Part shown: positions 1-9,471 of the stretch, piece after piece
How the letters are laid out: every line of letters begins with the position of its first letter
Position numbering within the stretch: the first letter of the stretch is position 1
NCBI RefSeq assembly: GCF_002007205.1
Contig: NZ_LAZS01000008.1
Location: forward strand, 186,001 to 250,000
DNA from: Ensifer adhaerens
GTDB taxonomy: Bacteria > Pseudomonadota > Alphaproteobacteria > Rhizobiales > Rhizobiaceae
Length of the DNA stretch: 64,000 nucleotides
Reading direction: 5' to 3'
Notes under the pieces: model-generated
Told to the model about the DNA's origin: nothing
The model's database searches: none
What the model saw: only the letters and a program-made list of their open reading frames with translations
Position numbers and translations under genes: made by a program

Positions 1-803
1 TGGCGCTGACGCGCCGGATCGAACACATCGCCAACCAGGCAGGGTTCCTTGCCTTCGTGCTCTCCTCCGACGGGCGGCCGGAGATGGAAGAGCGGGCGAT
101 CGAGACCTTCAAGTCGATGAACGTCGCCGGCGCCATCATCGCGCCGCTCGGCGTGCAGTCTCACCACAAGACCCTTTCCGCGCTCGGCGCGAGCATCCCG
201 CTGATTTATGTCGACTCGCCACTCGACGACAGCTCGTCCTTCGTCGGCACTGACAACCGCCAGAGCTTCCGTTTGATGGTCGATTATCTTTGCCGCTCCG
301 GCAGCCCGCCCTGCTACTTCGGCATGCCGCCGGTCAACAACAACGCGATCGCCCGGCGCGACGCCTATCTGGAAGCGATGCAGCAGCTGAAGATGGAGCC
401 GGCACTGGTCGAAACCACGCCGAATGCCGCCTGGGATTTCGAGAAGTTCGGCTTCGACGAGACGCTGCGCATCCTCGGCTCCGGTGGCTTTCCGACGCAG
501 ACGGTACTCTGCGCCAACGACCGCGTCGCCTTCGGCGTGATTGCCGCCGCCTTCCAGTCGGGCCTCAAGGTCGGGCGTGATGCCGATGCCGATATCCGGG
601 TTGCCGGCCACGACGACCATCCGCTGTCGCGCTACACCTGCCCGCCGCTGACGACGGTGGCGCAGAACTACAACGAGATCGGCCGGCTGGCGATCGAGCT
701 CCTGCTGTTCAAGCTCGGGGAAACCACCGACAACGGCGGCGCCTTCCCCGAGGACGAGCGCATTCTCTTGAGCGCCGAGATCATGCTGCGCGGTTCGGCC
801 TAG
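1..803 (+). CDS. LacI/GalR-family transcriptional regulator, 5' end missing
   Basis: C-terminal part (about 266 residues) of a LacI/GalR-type repressor. The frame is open to the left edge, so the helix-turn-helix and the start of the effector domain lie outside the window. Visible is the periplasmic-binding-protein-like sensor domain: GAIIAPLG, IPLIYVDSP, FVGTDNRQS, a CANDRVAFGV segment and the terminal GHDDHPLSRYTCPPLTT strand followed by a NEIGRLAIELL helix, all usual landmarks of the family. A sugar or related small molecule is the likely effector, but nothing visible names it. The next gene converges on it, so its regulated operon is probably to the left of the window. Confidence 0.88.
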   Translation, partial: ALTRRIEHIANQAGFLAFVLSSDGRPEMEERAIETFKSMNVAGAIIAPLGVQSHHKTLSALGASIPLIYVDSPLDDSSSFVGTDNRQSFRLMVDYLCRSGSPPCYFGMPPVNNNAIARRDAYLEAMQQLKMEPALVETTPNAAWDFEKFGFDETLRILGSGGFPTQTVLCANDRVAFGVIAAAFQSGLKVGRDADADIRVAGHDDHPLSRYTCPPLTTVAQNYNEIGRLAIELLLFKLGETTDNGGAFPEDERILLSAEIMLRGSA

Positions 804-882
804 CAAGGTCGGGCGACCCGTTCTGTCCGAATGCGACCTCTCAGAAGAGCGCGCTCCAGACAGGCCCGGTTGCGCCGATCAA

Positions 883-1500
883 TCAGGACCGGCGCGCCAG
901 CGCCAGCACCTGATCGGTCGTCAGGATATCGCCGAAGGTGTCATCGATCGTCGCCAACGACGCACGGTGCAGCAGCGCATGCGGAACGACGTCACCTTCC
1001 CCCGTATCGAGATCGCGTGTGGCGCAGGCATCCGAAGCGACGATGACGTTGAAGCCGAGCGGCACGGCATCGCGCGCTGCACCGGCAACGCAGGCATGGG
1101 TCATCAGCCCGGTGATGACCAACGTATCGACACCGGCTTGCTTCAGCTCTTCGCCAAGACCGGAGCTGGCAAAGACGCTGACCGACGACTTGCGCACCAC
1201 CGAATGGTTGGCAGCCGGCTGGATATCCCGATGAAACGCCGAGGTCTCGCTGTCTTCGGCGAAGACAGGGCTGCCGGCCGGCGTCACGTGCTTGATATGG
1301 TAGACCTTCATGCCTTCCGTATCGGCGCGCTCGATCAGCCGGCTTGCATTGGCGAGCGCCCTTTCGCCATCCGGGATCGGCATGCGGCCGGAAAAATATT
1401 CGTTCTGGAAGTCGATCGCCAGCAGCGCCGTCTTCTTGGGATTGAGGGTCTCCGGCGCAGGTGCACCGGCGATCGTGCGGATGGTCGGGTGTTGTGTCAT
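883..1500 (-). CDS. Isochorismatase-like cysteine hydrolase
   Basis: A 205-residue member of the isochorismatase/nicotinamidase-like hydrolase family, a normal length for it. The catalytic triad is visible: Asp in LLAIDFQNEY near residue 30, Lys in SVVRKSSVSVF, and Cys in GLMTHACVAGAARDA. The family hydrolyses amide, carbamate or vinyl-ether bonds; the substrate here cannot be deduced. I chose the ATG at 1500 because AAAGGA precedes it at good spacing and the residues upstream look non-coding. It is transcribed divergently from a GlxA-type AraC regulator 124 bp away, an arrangement that suggests the regulator controls it. Confidence 0.87.
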   Translation of the reverse strand: MTQHPTIRTIAGAPAPETLNPKKTALLAIDFQNEYFSGRMPIPDGERALANASRLIERADTEGMKVYHIKHVTPAGSPVFAEDSETSAFHRDIQPAANHSVVRKSSVSVFASSGLGEELKQAGVDTLVITGLMTHACVAGAARDAVPLGFNVIVASDACATRDLDTGEGDVVPHALLHRASLATIDDTFGDILTTDQVLALARRS

Positions 1501-1624
1501 GGGCGGTTCCTTTCGCGTTTCAACGCCCGCGAAGATCGTCAAAGCGGCCTCATCACGAAAGTGGCCTGAACGACAATATGTGATAGGTTCCGGCCAACTT
1601 GCTAGGATCGGAATCGACCAGGAC

Positions 1625-2614
1625 ATGCACACCATCGCCATCGTCGCCTTCGAGGGCATCAGCCCGTTTCATCTCTCGGTGCCCTGCATCGTCTTCGGCG
1701 ACGACCTCTTGAAGCTCGGCGTGCCGCGCTACCGGCTGCTGATCGCGGGCGAAAAGGTCGGATCCATCCGCACCATGTCCGGCTTCAGCATCGAAGTGGA
1801 ACACGATCTCTCCAGCATTGCGGAGGCCGACACGATCATCGTGCCCGCCTGGGGTGCACCAGGCGACCGCCCGCCGGAAGCCCTGCTGGCTGCTCTGCGC
1901 GCTGCTCACGGTCGCGGCGCCCGGCTTGTCGGCCTCTGTCTCGGCACCTTCGTACTGGCCGAAGCGGGCCTGCTTGACGGGCGGACAGCCTCGACGCACT
2001 GGGCCTGGGCGGACGAATTCGAGCGCGCCTATCCGCAAGTCGCCCTGAACCGGAACGCGCTCTATCTCGACGAGGGCGATATCCTGACCTCAGCCGGAAC
2101 GGCGGCTGCGATCGACTGCTGCCTGCATATCGTGCGCAACGATCATGGCGCCGAGATCGCCAACCGTATCGCACGAAGGCTGGTGGTCGCGCCGCATCGC
2201 CATGGCGACCAGGCGCAATATATCGAGGCACCGCTGCCCGCTCCCGGCAGCGGCGACCCGCTCTCATCAACGATTGCCTGGGCGATCGAACATCTCGACG
2301 AGCCGCTCTCGCTCGAACGCCTGGCGGATCACGCCGGCATGAGCCTTCGCAGCTTCACCCGGCACTTCCGCAAGAAGACCGGAACGACCTTCACCCAATG
2401 GCTCCTGGCGCAGCGGCTCGCCGTGGCGCAGCGCCTGCTCGAAACCGGTTCCTGTTCCGTCGATCACATCGCAGACATGGCCGGCTTCGGCTCCACCGTC
2501 TCGCTGCGGCAGCATTTCACCCGCGCCTTCTCGATCTCGCCGGCAAGCTATCGTCGGCAGTTTCGCAACCGACCGGCACCCCACGATGTAGCTCTCCACC
2601 GACATCCCTCGTGA
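1625..2614 (+). CDS. GlxA-family transcriptional regulator (DJ-1/PfpI domain plus AraC HTH)
   Basis: A 329-residue two-domain regulator. Residues 1 to about 185 form a DJ-1/PfpI-like (class I amidotransferase-like) domain with the nucleophile-elbow sequence GLCLGTFVLAEAGLL. Residues about 220-320 form the AraC/XylS DNA-binding domain with two HTH units (SLERLADHAGMSLRSFTRHF and VDHIADMAGFGSTVSLRQHF). The family architecture is typical of GlxA/FtrA-type activators, in which the N-terminal domain binds a ligand rather than acting as an enzyme. The start is the ATG at 1625, where the domain begins. It sits divergent to the isochorismatase-like hydrolase and probably regulates it through the shared 124-bp spacer. 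Confidence 0.88.
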   Translation: MHTIAIVAFEGISPFHLSVPCIVFGDDLLKLGVPRYRLLIAGEKVGSIRTMSGFSIEVEHDLSSIAEADTIIVPAWGAPGDRPPEALLAALRAAHGRGARLVGLCLGTFVLAEAGLLDGRTASTHWAWADEFERAYPQVALNRNALYLDEGDILTSAGTAAAIDCCLHIVRNDHGAEIANRIARRLVVAPHRHGDQAQYIEAPLPAPGSGDPLSSTIAWAIEHLDEPLSLERLADHAGMSLRSFTRHFRKKTGTTFTQWLLAQRLAVAQRLLETGSCSVDHIADMAGFGSTVSLRQHFTRAFSISPASYRRQFRNRPAPHDVALHRHPS

Positions 2615-2624
2615 GTTCCAAGCG

Positions 2625-2922
2625 ATGAGCACAGACCGTAGGCTGCATTGCAATCCCAGCGATCTGGAATTGCTGCATGAGACCAACCCGGAAGGCTTCG
2701 GGGAGTGGATCGCCGAGACAATGCTCGACTTCGGTGCCCGAGACCTTATTGACCGGCTGCCCGACCCACATGTCCTGCTTTCACCGCTGATGGACGCGAT
2801 GGCAACGGGAGATTCCTTGTGGTTGTGCCGAAGCAAGCATAGGGGCGCTCTATGGCAATGAGGGCGTCGCCCTGGTCCGCGACGGGCAGCCGATCCTCTA
2901 CATGCGTGTGATCCAGCGCTGA
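2625..2922 (+). pseudogene. Small hypothetical gene interrupted by an apparent frameshift
   Basis: The frame from the ATG at 2625 (MSTDRRLHCNPSDLELLHET, then GFGEWIAETMLDFGARDLID) reads to a stop at 2859-2861 after 78 residues. Its last dozen residues (LWLCRSKHRGALWQ) look unlike protein. In the next frame, from about 2815, a natural-looking tail appears: EASIGALYGNEGVALVRDGQ followed by PILYMRVIQR, stopping at 2920-2922. Reading across with one frame change would give a protein of roughly 98 residues. This is either a true frameshift (decayed gene) or a sequencing error near 2810-2830. I do not recognise the family. It lies just behind the GlxA-type regulator and converges with the permease gene ending at 2928. 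Confidence 0.5.
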
Positions 2923-2927
2923 GGGCA

Positions 2928-4166
2928 TCAAGCCAGCATAGGCCGCGTCGGCCGCCGCCGCAGCAACATTGCCAGCAGCGGCACGGCGACCGTCGAAACC
3001 CCGGCCGCGCAAACAAAGAAGGCCGAATAGCCGAAGCGCTCAGCGATCCAGCCAGCGCCGAGACCTCCTGCCATGCTGACGAGGCTGTCCATGCATTGGA
3101 ACAGGGTGAAATCGACGCCCGCCTGGCGCGGATCGGCCCAGCCCATGAACTGCGCATAGAGCGCGACGAAACCGATCGCCATCACCCCGGAGGAACTGGC
3201 GACCGCGAGCGTCATCACCACAGGCCGCGAGACGTCGCCGGAGGCGCCGACATAGGCGAAGGCGATCAGCATCGCCACCTGCAGGACCAGTGCACCGATC
3301 AGCACGGCGCCGGCGCCGCACAGGCGCACGAGCAGCCCTCCGAACAGCGCGCCACCGAAACCGACGAGCATGCTGCCGACGCCATTGAGGATGCCGACGG
3401 AGGCGAGATCGAAGCCGTAGTCGATGAGGAAGGGGCCGAGCATGGCAAGCCCCCACTTTTGCGCCGAGACGTAAATTGCCGCGAGCAACAGGCCCTTGCG
3501 CACCTCTGGCCGCCGTAGTGCCACTTTCAGCGACGGTACATGACTGCGCGTGGCGCTTGTCGGCCGCGAACCCGGGCCAACGAGAAAGGGAAGGCCGAGT
3601 GCCAGCACGACGGCCGCCATGATCCATACCGCCGGTGCCCAGCCCCACCGATCGACGAAGACGAGGAACAGGCCGGCACCGATCGCCGAGCCGACATAGG
3701 CGCCGCCGACCTGGGCGGCATTGCCCCAGCCGTGGTGCTCCTCGGCCAGCGTCTCGACGGCAAAGCCGTCGCAGGCGATATCGACGGTCGAGGTGAAGAG
3801 CGCGATGAACACGAGGCAGGCGAGCACCGGCGCAAGCCGCTCCGGGCCGATGAGGCCGAGCATGGCAAGCATGAGTGCCGAAAGCGAACCGCCGGCGACG
3901 ATGATGATCGCCGAGCGATTTCGTCCGACCGCCGGCAGGCGAAAACGCTCCACCTGCGGCGACCAGAGGAACTTCAACGCCCAGGGCAGCACCGTCAGAT
4001 AGACGAGGCCGATCTGGTCGAGCGGCAGGCCTTGCGTGCGCAAGACCGCCGGCAGGCCGAGCATCGTCAGCCCGCCGATCACGCTTTGCGCGACATAGAG
4101 GCCACCGACCGCGAAGAAGATCGCGGCCGGCGACGGCCTTGGCTGGACTGCCTTTTGCGACGCCAT
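2928..4166 (-). CDS. RhtX/FptX-like siderophore permease (MFS-type)
   Basis: A 412-residue, very hydrophobic protein with about 12 membrane segments. The N-terminal region ([48 protein letters not shown]) is characteristic of the RhtX/FptX/AmpG-like branch of the major facilitator superfamily, whose known members import ferric rhizobactin or pyochelin across the inner membrane without an ABC transporter. Its ATG overlaps the stop codon of the TonB receptor gene by one base (TGATG), so the two are translationally coupled. Inferred role: inner-membrane step after outer-membrane uptake by that receptor. The actual siderophore is unknown; a muropeptide permease is the less likely alternative because of the context. 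Confidence 0.85.
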   Translation of the reverse strand: MASQKAVQPRPSPAAIFFAVGGLYVAQSVIGGLTMLGLPAVLRTQGLPLDQIGLVYLTVLPWALKFLWSPQVERFRLPAVGRNRSAIIIVAGGSLSALMLAMLGLIGPERLAPVLACLVFIALFTSTVDIACDGFAVETLAEEHHGWGNAAQVGGAYVGSAIGAGLFLVFVDRWGWAPAVWIMAAVVLALGLPFLVGPGSRPTSATRSHVPSLKVALRRPEVRKGLLLAAIYVSAQKWGLAMLGPFLIDYGFDLASVGILNGVGSMLVGFGGALFGGLLVRLCGAGAVLIGALVLQVAMLIAFAYVGASGDVSRPVVMTLAVASSSGVMAIGFVALYAQFMGWADPRQAGVDFTLFQCMDSLVSMAGGLGAGWIAERFGYSAFFVCAAGVSTVAVPLLAMLLRRRPTRPMLA

Positions 4167-6571
4167 CAGAAGCGGTAGCGCAGGCTGGCGACGACCTTGC
4201 GGCCTTCGTCGAAATAGCAGAAGCCCGTGGTGCACAGTTGCTCGACCTCGTCGAAGAGGTTGGTCGCATTGAGCTGCAGCCGTACGCCCTCGAAGTTCGG
4301 ATTGGCGGCACCGAGATCGTAGCGGACAGAGGCATCGACAAAGGTGCGCGCCTGGTTGTTGAGAACCGGCGTATGGACGTTGTCGCCGAAGCTCGAGCCG
4401 ACGTAACGCACGCCGGCGCCGACGCCGAGCCCTTCGAGCGGCCCTGACTGCACCTCGTAGTCCGCCCACAGGGAGAACATATGGTAGGGCGAGGAGTTCA
4501 GCTGGTTGCTGAGCGTTTCCGACGTCAGCTTGGTGATCTCGACGTCGTTGTAGGAATAGGACGCGATGAAGTTCCAGCCATTGTCGAGCGAAGCCGTGCC
4601 TTCGAGTTCGAAGCCGCGCGACCTCAGATCAAGCTGGCGCAGGAGGTTCAGGCCCGACGACGTCTCGTAGACGGTGGCGTTTTCCTGGTCGATGTTGAAG
4701 ACCGCGGCCGTAATCGTCGCGTTCTGGCCGGGGATCTCGTACTTGATGCCCGCTTCCCACTGTTTGCCGAGCGTTGGCATCGCCGGCGTATCGGTGCCGC
4801 CGAGATTGAGGATCACGCCAGGGTTGGAAACGAAGGCCGTGCCGTAGCTGACATAGGGCATCATGCCGTTCGGCAGCACGTAGCCGAGGGCCGCACGCGC
4901 GGTCGTCTCGCTGTCGTCGCGGTTGAAGCGCCTGCCGTCGACGGAATATTTGTTGTCCACCCAGTCGTGGCGCAGGCCCGCCGTCAGGCGCCACGCCTCA
5001 TACTCGATCTGGTCCTGGATGTAGATGCCGATGCCGCTTTGCGACTGCTTCTGGGTCGAAGTCAGGTTCGGCACATAGGTGAAATCGTCCCGGAAGAGAT
5101 CCGGCCCGCTGCCCTGCTGCGAGGTGTATTTCATGTAGCTGTAGTCGATGCCGGCGATGAGCTGATGTGCCGCTGCCCCGGTGTCGAAGTCGAACTTCAG
5201 ATAGGTGTCGCTGGCAAGGCCGGAATTGTCCTCGACGGTCAGGCCCGGATACTTGGCGAAGACCCACTCCTGCCGCGTCGAAATGTCGGAGTAGCGCAGC
5301 TTGTGGAAGAGCGTGACACCGTCCGAGAGCTCATGCTCCAGCTCGTAGCCGATGCGCGCCTGCTTCTGGGTGAAGTCGTTGAAACGGGCGTCGCCGCCAT
5401 AGGTCGGGATCGCGCCGATCGACTTACCGTCCGGCCCGTAGCGGTTGAGATAGCCCCAGGTGCCGCCGGTGGTCGAATCCATGTACTCGCCGAGCAGCGT
5501 GAACTTGGTGCCCTCGTCCGGCTGCCAGGTGAAGGCAGGCGCGATGAACAGGCGATCGTCCTTGACCGCCTCGATCTCGGTGCGGCCGTCGCGCGCAAGA
5601 CCCGTCATGCGGTAGAGCATGGTGCCTTCCTCGTCGAGCGGTCCGGAAACGTCAAAGGCGCCCTGTACGCGGCCGAAAGAGCCATATTGCACCTCGACCT
5701 CGCGCAGCGGCTCGCTGGTCGGGCGCTTCGAGACGATGTCGACGATGCCGCCGGAGGAGCTGGCGCCATAGATCGAGGCTGCCGGGCCGCGCAGCGTCGC
5801 GATCGCCTCGACACCATAGGGTTCCAGCCGGAAGAGGCCATTGGGGCTTGCAATCTGGCGCAGGCCGTCGCGGAAGATGCCGGTCAGCGTCAGGTCGATG
5901 CCGCGCACCTTGAAGGCATCGAAGCGTGGCTCGGCGCCATACTGGCCGACGCGGGCGCCGGGCGTGTAGTTCAGCGCCTCCATCAGGTTCTGCGGCTTCA
6001 GGTCCTGCAACTGCTTCTGGCTGATCACCGACATCGACTGCGGCGTCTGCATGACCGGCGTATCGGTCTTGGTGGCGACCCTTGCGGATTTCGCCACGTA
6101 GCCGTCGGTCTCGACGATGCCCTCGGCGCCCGTGCGTTCGCCGGTCGCGGTGATCTTTTCGAGTTGCGTTGCGCCATCCCTGTCGACGGCGCCAGTGGTG
6201 ATCGTCGCGTCCGACGGATCGAAGATCTGCACGGTCTTTGCGCTGACGATGCGGAAGCGCAGCCCGGTCCCGTCGAGCAGTCGCGCAACCGCCGCCTCGG
6301 TTTCAAGCCTGCCTTCGACGCCCTTGGTCACCTTGCCGCTGGTGAGCGCGCTCGGATAGAGCAGGCGCAGGTCGGCCTGCCGGCCGAGCTTCAGGATGCC
6401 CGCTTCAAGGGAGCCCGCGGGAACGGAGATCGCTTTGGAAGCAATGATCGCGGACGGTGCCGCCGTCGCCTGAGCCTGCACTGCGCTCGCGCAGGCGATG
6501 AAAGAAACGCTGGCGAGCGCCAAGCGTGCAAAAGACCGGCGTCGCGATCCACGACCCTGCAAAATTCTCAT
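4166..6571 (-). CDS. TonB-dependent siderophore receptor with N-terminal signalling domain
   Basis: An 801-residue outer-membrane receptor of the FecA/FoxA/FpvA class. Residues 1-33 are a signal peptide ending at AVQAQA. About 45-120 is an STN (secretin/TonB short N-terminal) signalling domain ([20 protein letters not shown] ... [10 protein letters not shown]). About 165-280 is the plug ([55 protein letters not shown]). The rest is the beta-barrel ending in the canonical aromatic ASLRYRF. The STN domain and the upstream fecR- and fecI-like genes indicate cell-surface signalling: ligand binding relieves FecR and activates the sigma factor, which would transcribe this gene. The coupled downstream permease completes uptake. 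The ligand is not deducible. Confidence 0.93.
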   Translation of the reverse strand: MRILQGRGSRRRSFARLALASVSFIACASAVQAQATAAPSAIIASKAISVPAGSLEAGILKLGRQADLRLLYPSALTSGKVTKGVEGRLETEAAVARLLDGTGLRFRIVSAKTVQIFDPSDATITTGAVDRDGATQLEKITATGERTGAEGIVETDGYVAKSARVATKTDTPVMQTPQSMSVISQKQLQDLKPQNLMEALNYTPGARVGQYGAEPRFDAFKVRGIDLTLTGIFRDGLRQIASPNGLFRLEPYGVEAIATLRGPAASIYGASSSGGIVDIVSKRPTSEPLREVEVQYGSFGRVQGAFDVSGPLDEEGTMLYRMTGLARDGRTEIEAVKDDRLFIAPAFTWQPDEGTKFTLLGEYMDSTTGGTWGYLNRYGPDGKSIGAIPTYGGDARFNDFTQKQARIGYELEHELSDGVTLFHKLRYSDISTRQEWVFAKYPGLTVEDNSGLASDTYLKFDFDTGAAAHQLIAGIDYSYMKYTSQQGSGPDLFRDDFTYVPNLTSTQKQSQSGIGIYIQDQIEYEAWRLTAGLRHDWVDNKYSVDGRRFNRDDSETTARAALGYVLPNGMMPYVSYGTAFVSNPGVILNLGGTDTPAMPTLGKQWEAGIKYEIPGQNATITAAVFNIDQENATVYETSSGLNLLRQLDLRSRGFELEGTASLDNGWNFIASYSYNDVEITKLTSETLSNQLNSSPYHMFSLWADYEVQSGPLEGLGVGAGVRYVGSSFGDNVHTPVLNNQARTFVDASVRYDLGAANPNFEGVRLQLNATNLFDEVEQLCTTGFCYFDEGRKVVASLRYRF

Positions 6572-6663
6572 CCGAGATCCCCTACTCCAACTCCGGGCGA
6601 GCCACCCCGAACCAGGTGCAGCGCCGCCACTGCTGACTAAGAGTTCGCGGAACGGGATCTCCT

Positions 6664-6711
6664 GACGTCACCGGACGATTTTTTTGAGAAAGGATTTTGC
6701 AAGACGTCACC
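6664..6711. repeat. Pair of GACGTCACC direct repeats around the receptor promoter
   Basis: Identical 9-mers at 6664-6672 and 6703-6711, 39 bp apart, bracket the candidate ECF promoter in the fecR-receptor spacer. Each contains the palindrome GACGTC. They could be binding sites for a regulator; the function is unknown. Confidence 0.35.
6674..6699 (-). promoter_or_regulatory. Candidate FecI-type ECF sigma promoter of the receptor gene
   Basis: On the minus strand, CAAAAT is followed after 16 bases by CGTC, resembling the iron-starvation ECF promoter pattern (-35 like G-AAAT, -10 CGTC). It lies about 105-130 bp upstream of the receptor ATG, between fecR and the receptor, where a FecI-dependent promoter is expected. 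It is flanked by two direct copies of GACGTCACC (6664-6672 and 6703-6711). By-eye match only. Confidence 0.4.
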
Positions 6712-6732
6712 GCCTTGCTGCCGGCTAGCTTC

Positions 6733-7683
6733 CTAACGCGACTGCACGACGACCATGAGGCTGGACAATCGCATGACGCGCAGCGGCAGGCTTGCCTCCA
6801 GCACCCGCAAGGCGTCGTCGGTGTCGTGCAGATCGAAGATGCCGGAGACTTCGAGGTTCCCGGCCGCCCCGTCGATGAGCAGGATCCGGCCGCGGCGATA
6901 GCGCTCGAGCGTCGAAAGGACCTCACGGAGCGGGCGACGGGAGAAGACAAGCTTTCCGTCGCGCCAGGCAGTCCCCGCGGCGACATCCGCCTTCGACAGG
7001 GAGAGGCGACCCTGCCGGTCGATCGTCGCCGCTTCGCCGGCGCCGAGTATGGCTTTCTCGCCGGCCGCCTGGACTTCGACACGGCCCTCTTCCACCTTGA
7101 CGTCGGCCGCCCGGTCCGCACCCGTCGCGCCGACGGAATAGCGGGTTCCGAGCGCCGTCGCGCTGATCGCACCGTCTTCGACCACGAAGGGTCTCTCAGG
7201 GTTTTTCGCGACGGCAAAGAAGGCTTCGCCGCGCAGCAGCCGCACCTTTCTTTGACCCTGGTCATATCGAACGACAAGCGCCGTGTCGGTGTTGAGGTCC
7301 ACCTGCGTTCCGTCCTCAAGCGCGATGCGCCTGATCTCGCCGACACCGGTATAATGGTCGGCACGCCAGCGGTCGCCATAGGACGTCGCCAGCGACAGTA
7401 TGGCAAAACCTGCGGCAAGACAGAGCCCGACGAACGCTCCGACCCGGCGGCGGCGCTGCGCGCGCAACTGCCCGAGCCGTCCTTCTGGGATCGACACGCT
7501 CCCAAGGTCGCTCCAGAGCGCCCGCAATTCGTCGTAGGCCGCCTGGTGATCCGGATCTGCGGCTATCCAGCGCTCGAAGGCCTGACGGTCGGCATCCGTC
7601 GCATCATCGGACTGCAGCCGCGCAACCCAGGTCGCAGCCGCCTGCAGAATGCTGTCGTCGATGGTGTGGCGGTTGCCGCTCAT
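6733..7683 (-). CDS. FecR-family anti-sigma / sigma regulator
   Basis: A 316-residue FecR-like protein. The N-terminal DUF4880-type cytoplasmic segment (WVARLQSDDATDADRQAFER ... WIAADPDHQAAYDEL) is followed by one membrane segment at about residues 80-103 (VGAFVGLCLAAGFAILSLAT). The periplasmic FecR domain follows (GEIRRIALEDGTQVDLNTDT, RKVRLLRGEAFFAVAKNPER, VEDGAISATALGTRYSV), with a C-terminal STN-like region. In the family it transmits the receptor signal across the inner membrane to the FecI sigma factor. It lies between the sigma gene (99 bp upstream) and the receptor gene, the usual order fecI-fecR-receptor. Confidence 0.92.
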   Translation of the reverse strand: MSGNRHTIDDSILQAAATWVARLQSDDATDADRQAFERWIAADPDHQAAYDELRALWSDLGSVSIPEGRLGQLRAQRRRRVGAFVGLCLAAGFAILSLATSYGDRWRADHYTGVGEIRRIALEDGTQVDLNTDTALVVRYDQGQRKVRLLRGEAFFAVAKNPERPFVVEDGAISATALGTRYSVGATGADRAADVKVEEGRVEVQAAGEKAILGAGEAATIDRQGRLSLSKADVAAGTAWRDGKLVFSRRPLREVLSTLERYRRGRILLIDGAAGNLEVSGIFDLHDTDDALRVLEASLPLRVMRLSSLMVVVQSR

Positions 7684-7782
7684 TACCTTCTTCCGGTCGA
7701 ACTGAAATGCCGTCGGGCGATCCGTTCAGAGAATCGCCTCCATCATCTTAGAGTTGAATGGATGATTTTGCCTGACGTCGGC

Positions 7783-8289
7783 TCAGAAAATAATCTCGGC
7801 GCGCATCTTCCGGCATTCGAGCAGCGCCCGGATGATGTGCTTTTCGACCATGTTTCTCGATATGCCGAGTTGCTCGGCAATCGCGCCGTTGCTCAAGCCA
7901 TGCAGGCGGCTGAGGATGAAGACCTGCTGGCAGCGGTTCGGAAGCCCCTCGATGGTGCGCGCCATGATCAGGAGGCACTGGCGGGCGTTGACGATGCGGT
8001 CCTGGATCGGCCTGTCCTCGGCATGCTCCACGCCGTCCTCGTCGGCAACAAACAGGGCCTGCTCGCGCGCGGCGCGCTCGGTAGCGACCCGCGCGACGGA
8101 GCGCGCAACCTGGAACAGGTAGGCCTGCGGATTCTCGATCAGCGTCGAGCGAGACGCCTCCAGCATGCGCATGAAGGTCTCCTGGGTGGCATCGACCGCA
8201 TCCTCGCGATTTCTGAGGCGGCGGCTGAAGAAACGGCGGATCCTGCCCTCCTCCCGCTCGTGAAGCCCCTGCACCATCGCATCGGTCAT
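7783..8289 (-). CDS. FecI-like ECF RNA polymerase sigma factor
   Basis: A 168-residue extracytoplasmic-function sigma factor. Region 2 is visible near residues 10-65 (EGRIRRFFSRRLRNREDAVD, ATQETFMRML, NPQAYLFQVARSVARV). Region 4 is visible near 110-160 (ARTIEGLPNRCQQVFILSRL, GLSNGAIAEQLGISRNMVEK). The length and the IEGLPNRCQQVFILSRL segment fit the iron-starvation FecI group. I prefer the ATG at 8289 because GGAGAGGCAG precedes it; an ATG at 8349 would add 20 poorly supported residues. With fecR and the TonB receptor downstream it forms a cell-surface signalling cassette. A TGA-N9-TCA element upstream suggests iron repression by RirA. Confidence 0.88.
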   Translation of the reverse strand: MTDAMVQGLHEREEGRIRRFFSRRLRNREDAVDATQETFMRMLEASRSTLIENPQAYLFQVARSVARVATERAAREQALFVADEDGVEHAEDRPIQDRIVNARQCLLIMARTIEGLPNRCQQVFILSRLHGLSNGAIAEQLGISRNMVEKHIIRALLECRKMRAEIIF

Positions 8290-8365
8290 CAATCTGCCTC
8301 TCCATCGCCGGAGCCGCAAGGCCGCCGCCGAGACCAGCGGCAGCGCCATGCGCTACCACTTATGT

Positions 8366-8380
8366 TGAATGTGTTACTCA
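8366..8380 (-). promoter_or_regulatory. Candidate RirA iron-responsive operator (TGA-N9-TCA)
   Basis: TGA and TCA half-sites separated by exactly nine bases match the iron-responsive operator pattern described for RirA in rhizobia. The site lies 77 bp upstream of the sigma-factor ATG, the expected position for iron control of a FecI-type gene. The motif is short and can occur by chance. Confidence 0.4.
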
Positions 8381-8534
8381 TGTTTTATAAATGAAGCCAC
8401 GCGCGACCGCAATGCGCTGGCATGCCGCATCGCAAAAACTGCGCCGCGTCGGGACCGACCAAGACCTAAATTGGGGCAATACTGTTGCACGACGGCCACG
8501 TCGGCAGCGGTCACGGGCGGCCGCGCCGCCGGCG

Positions 8535-9452
8535 CTATGCGTCTGCGATGCGCGCCAGGACAGTCTCGATCGAGCCGAGTTCCGCCGCGATACGGTCGAT
8601 CAATAGCCGCACCCGGCGCGGCTGGACGCTTACCGGTGGGTAGACGATCTGCAGCCCGGTCTCGCCGACCGCAAAGTCCTTGAGCAGTTCGACCAGCGCG
8701 CCGGAGGCGAGATCTTCCGCGATGTCCCACACCGATTTCAGGGCGACACCGTGCCCCGCCCGGCACCATTCCGCGACCAGCCCGCCGTCGTTGGCGACGC
8801 GCCGCCCGCGCACCATCACCTTGTGCGGCTTGCCGCCCACCTGGAAGGCCCATTCGCGGTCGAGATTGGCGCCGAAGCGCATGATGATGCAGTCGTGACC
8901 GGAGAGGTCGTCGGGGTGCTCCGGCCGGCCCATGGCGTCGAGATAGGCGGGCGCGGCGCATACGACCCGGCGGTTCTCGCCAAGGGCGCGCGACCGAAGC
9001 GTGCTGTCGGCAAGCACGCCGTGCCGGATCGCGAAATCCATGCCCTGGCCAACCAGGTCGACATAGCCATCGGTGAGGTTGAGATCCACCGTCACGTCGG
9101 GATGTTCGGCCAGGAACCGATCGAGGATCGGCACGATGTAGCGGCGTCCCATATCCTCCGGTGCGCTCAGCCGGATCGGGCCCGAGATCATTCGCGTCCC
9201 CGACCGGATACCAGCCTCCAGTTCGCCGGCCTCCGCCAGAAGCCGGCGGGCGCCGTCCACCAGAAGGCGCCCTTCCTCGGTCAGGCTGATCGCCCGCGTC
9301 GTGCGTTTCAGAAGGGCGGCACCGTAGTGGGCTTCGAGCGCCGCCAGCCGCTCGGACACGGAAGCCGGCGACAGCCCCTTTTCGCGCCCTGCGGCGGAAA
9401 GCCCGCCCTTTTCGACGATCAGAAGAAACAGGGCCAGATTGTCGAGCAACAT
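8535..9452 (-). CDS. LysR-family transcriptional regulator
   Basis: A 305-residue LysR-type regulator. The N-terminal winged HTH is at residues 1-60 (LALFLLIVEKGGLSAAGREK, GLSPASVSERLAALEAHYGA, LLKRTTRAISLTEEG), followed by the effector-binding domain (GPIRLSAPEDMGRRYIVPIL, VDLNLTDGYVDLVGQGMDFA, YPPVSVQPRRVRLLIDRI), which resembles the large AaeR/CrgA-like subgroup. The ATG at 9452 has GGAGAGAG at proper spacing; the upstream in-frame extension is not convincing. It is divergent from a VOC protein and SDR gene pair with a 91-bp spacer that carries an ATAATT/AATTAT inverted repeat, so it probably regulates that pair and itself. Confidence 0.9.
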   Translation of the reverse strand: MLLDNLALFLLIVEKGGLSAAGREKGLSPASVSERLAALEAHYGAALLKRTTRAISLTEEGRLLVDGARRLLAEAGELEAGIRSGTRMISGPIRLSAPEDMGRRYIVPILDRFLAEHPDVTVDLNLTDGYVDLVGQGMDFAIRHGVLADSTLRSRALGENRRVVCAAPAYLDAMGRPEHPDDLSGHDCIIMRFGANLDREWAFQVGGKPHKVMVRGRRVANDGGLVAEWCRAGHGVALKSVWDIAEDLASGALVELLKDFAVGETGLQIVYPPVSVQPRRVRLLIDRIAAELGSIETVLARIADA

Positions 9453-9471
9453 CTTTCGCTCTCTCCGAAAT

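Noticed and set aside
1540-1592. ATCAC/GTGAT inverted pair in the isochorismatase/GlxA spacer as operator
   Set aside because: Arms of five bases with a 24-base gap are expected by chance; not enough to call a site.
4481-6640. Very long plus-strand open frame (719 codons) opposite the TonB receptor gene
   Set aside because: It is the antisense of a convincing receptor gene; the translation is Arg/Ala/Asp-rich without any recognisable motif, as expected for a shadow frame in GC-rich DNA.
6697-8394. 565-codon plus-strand frame opposite the FecI/FecR-like genes
   Set aside because: Shadow of the sigma and anti-sigma genes, both of which have clear domain motifs.
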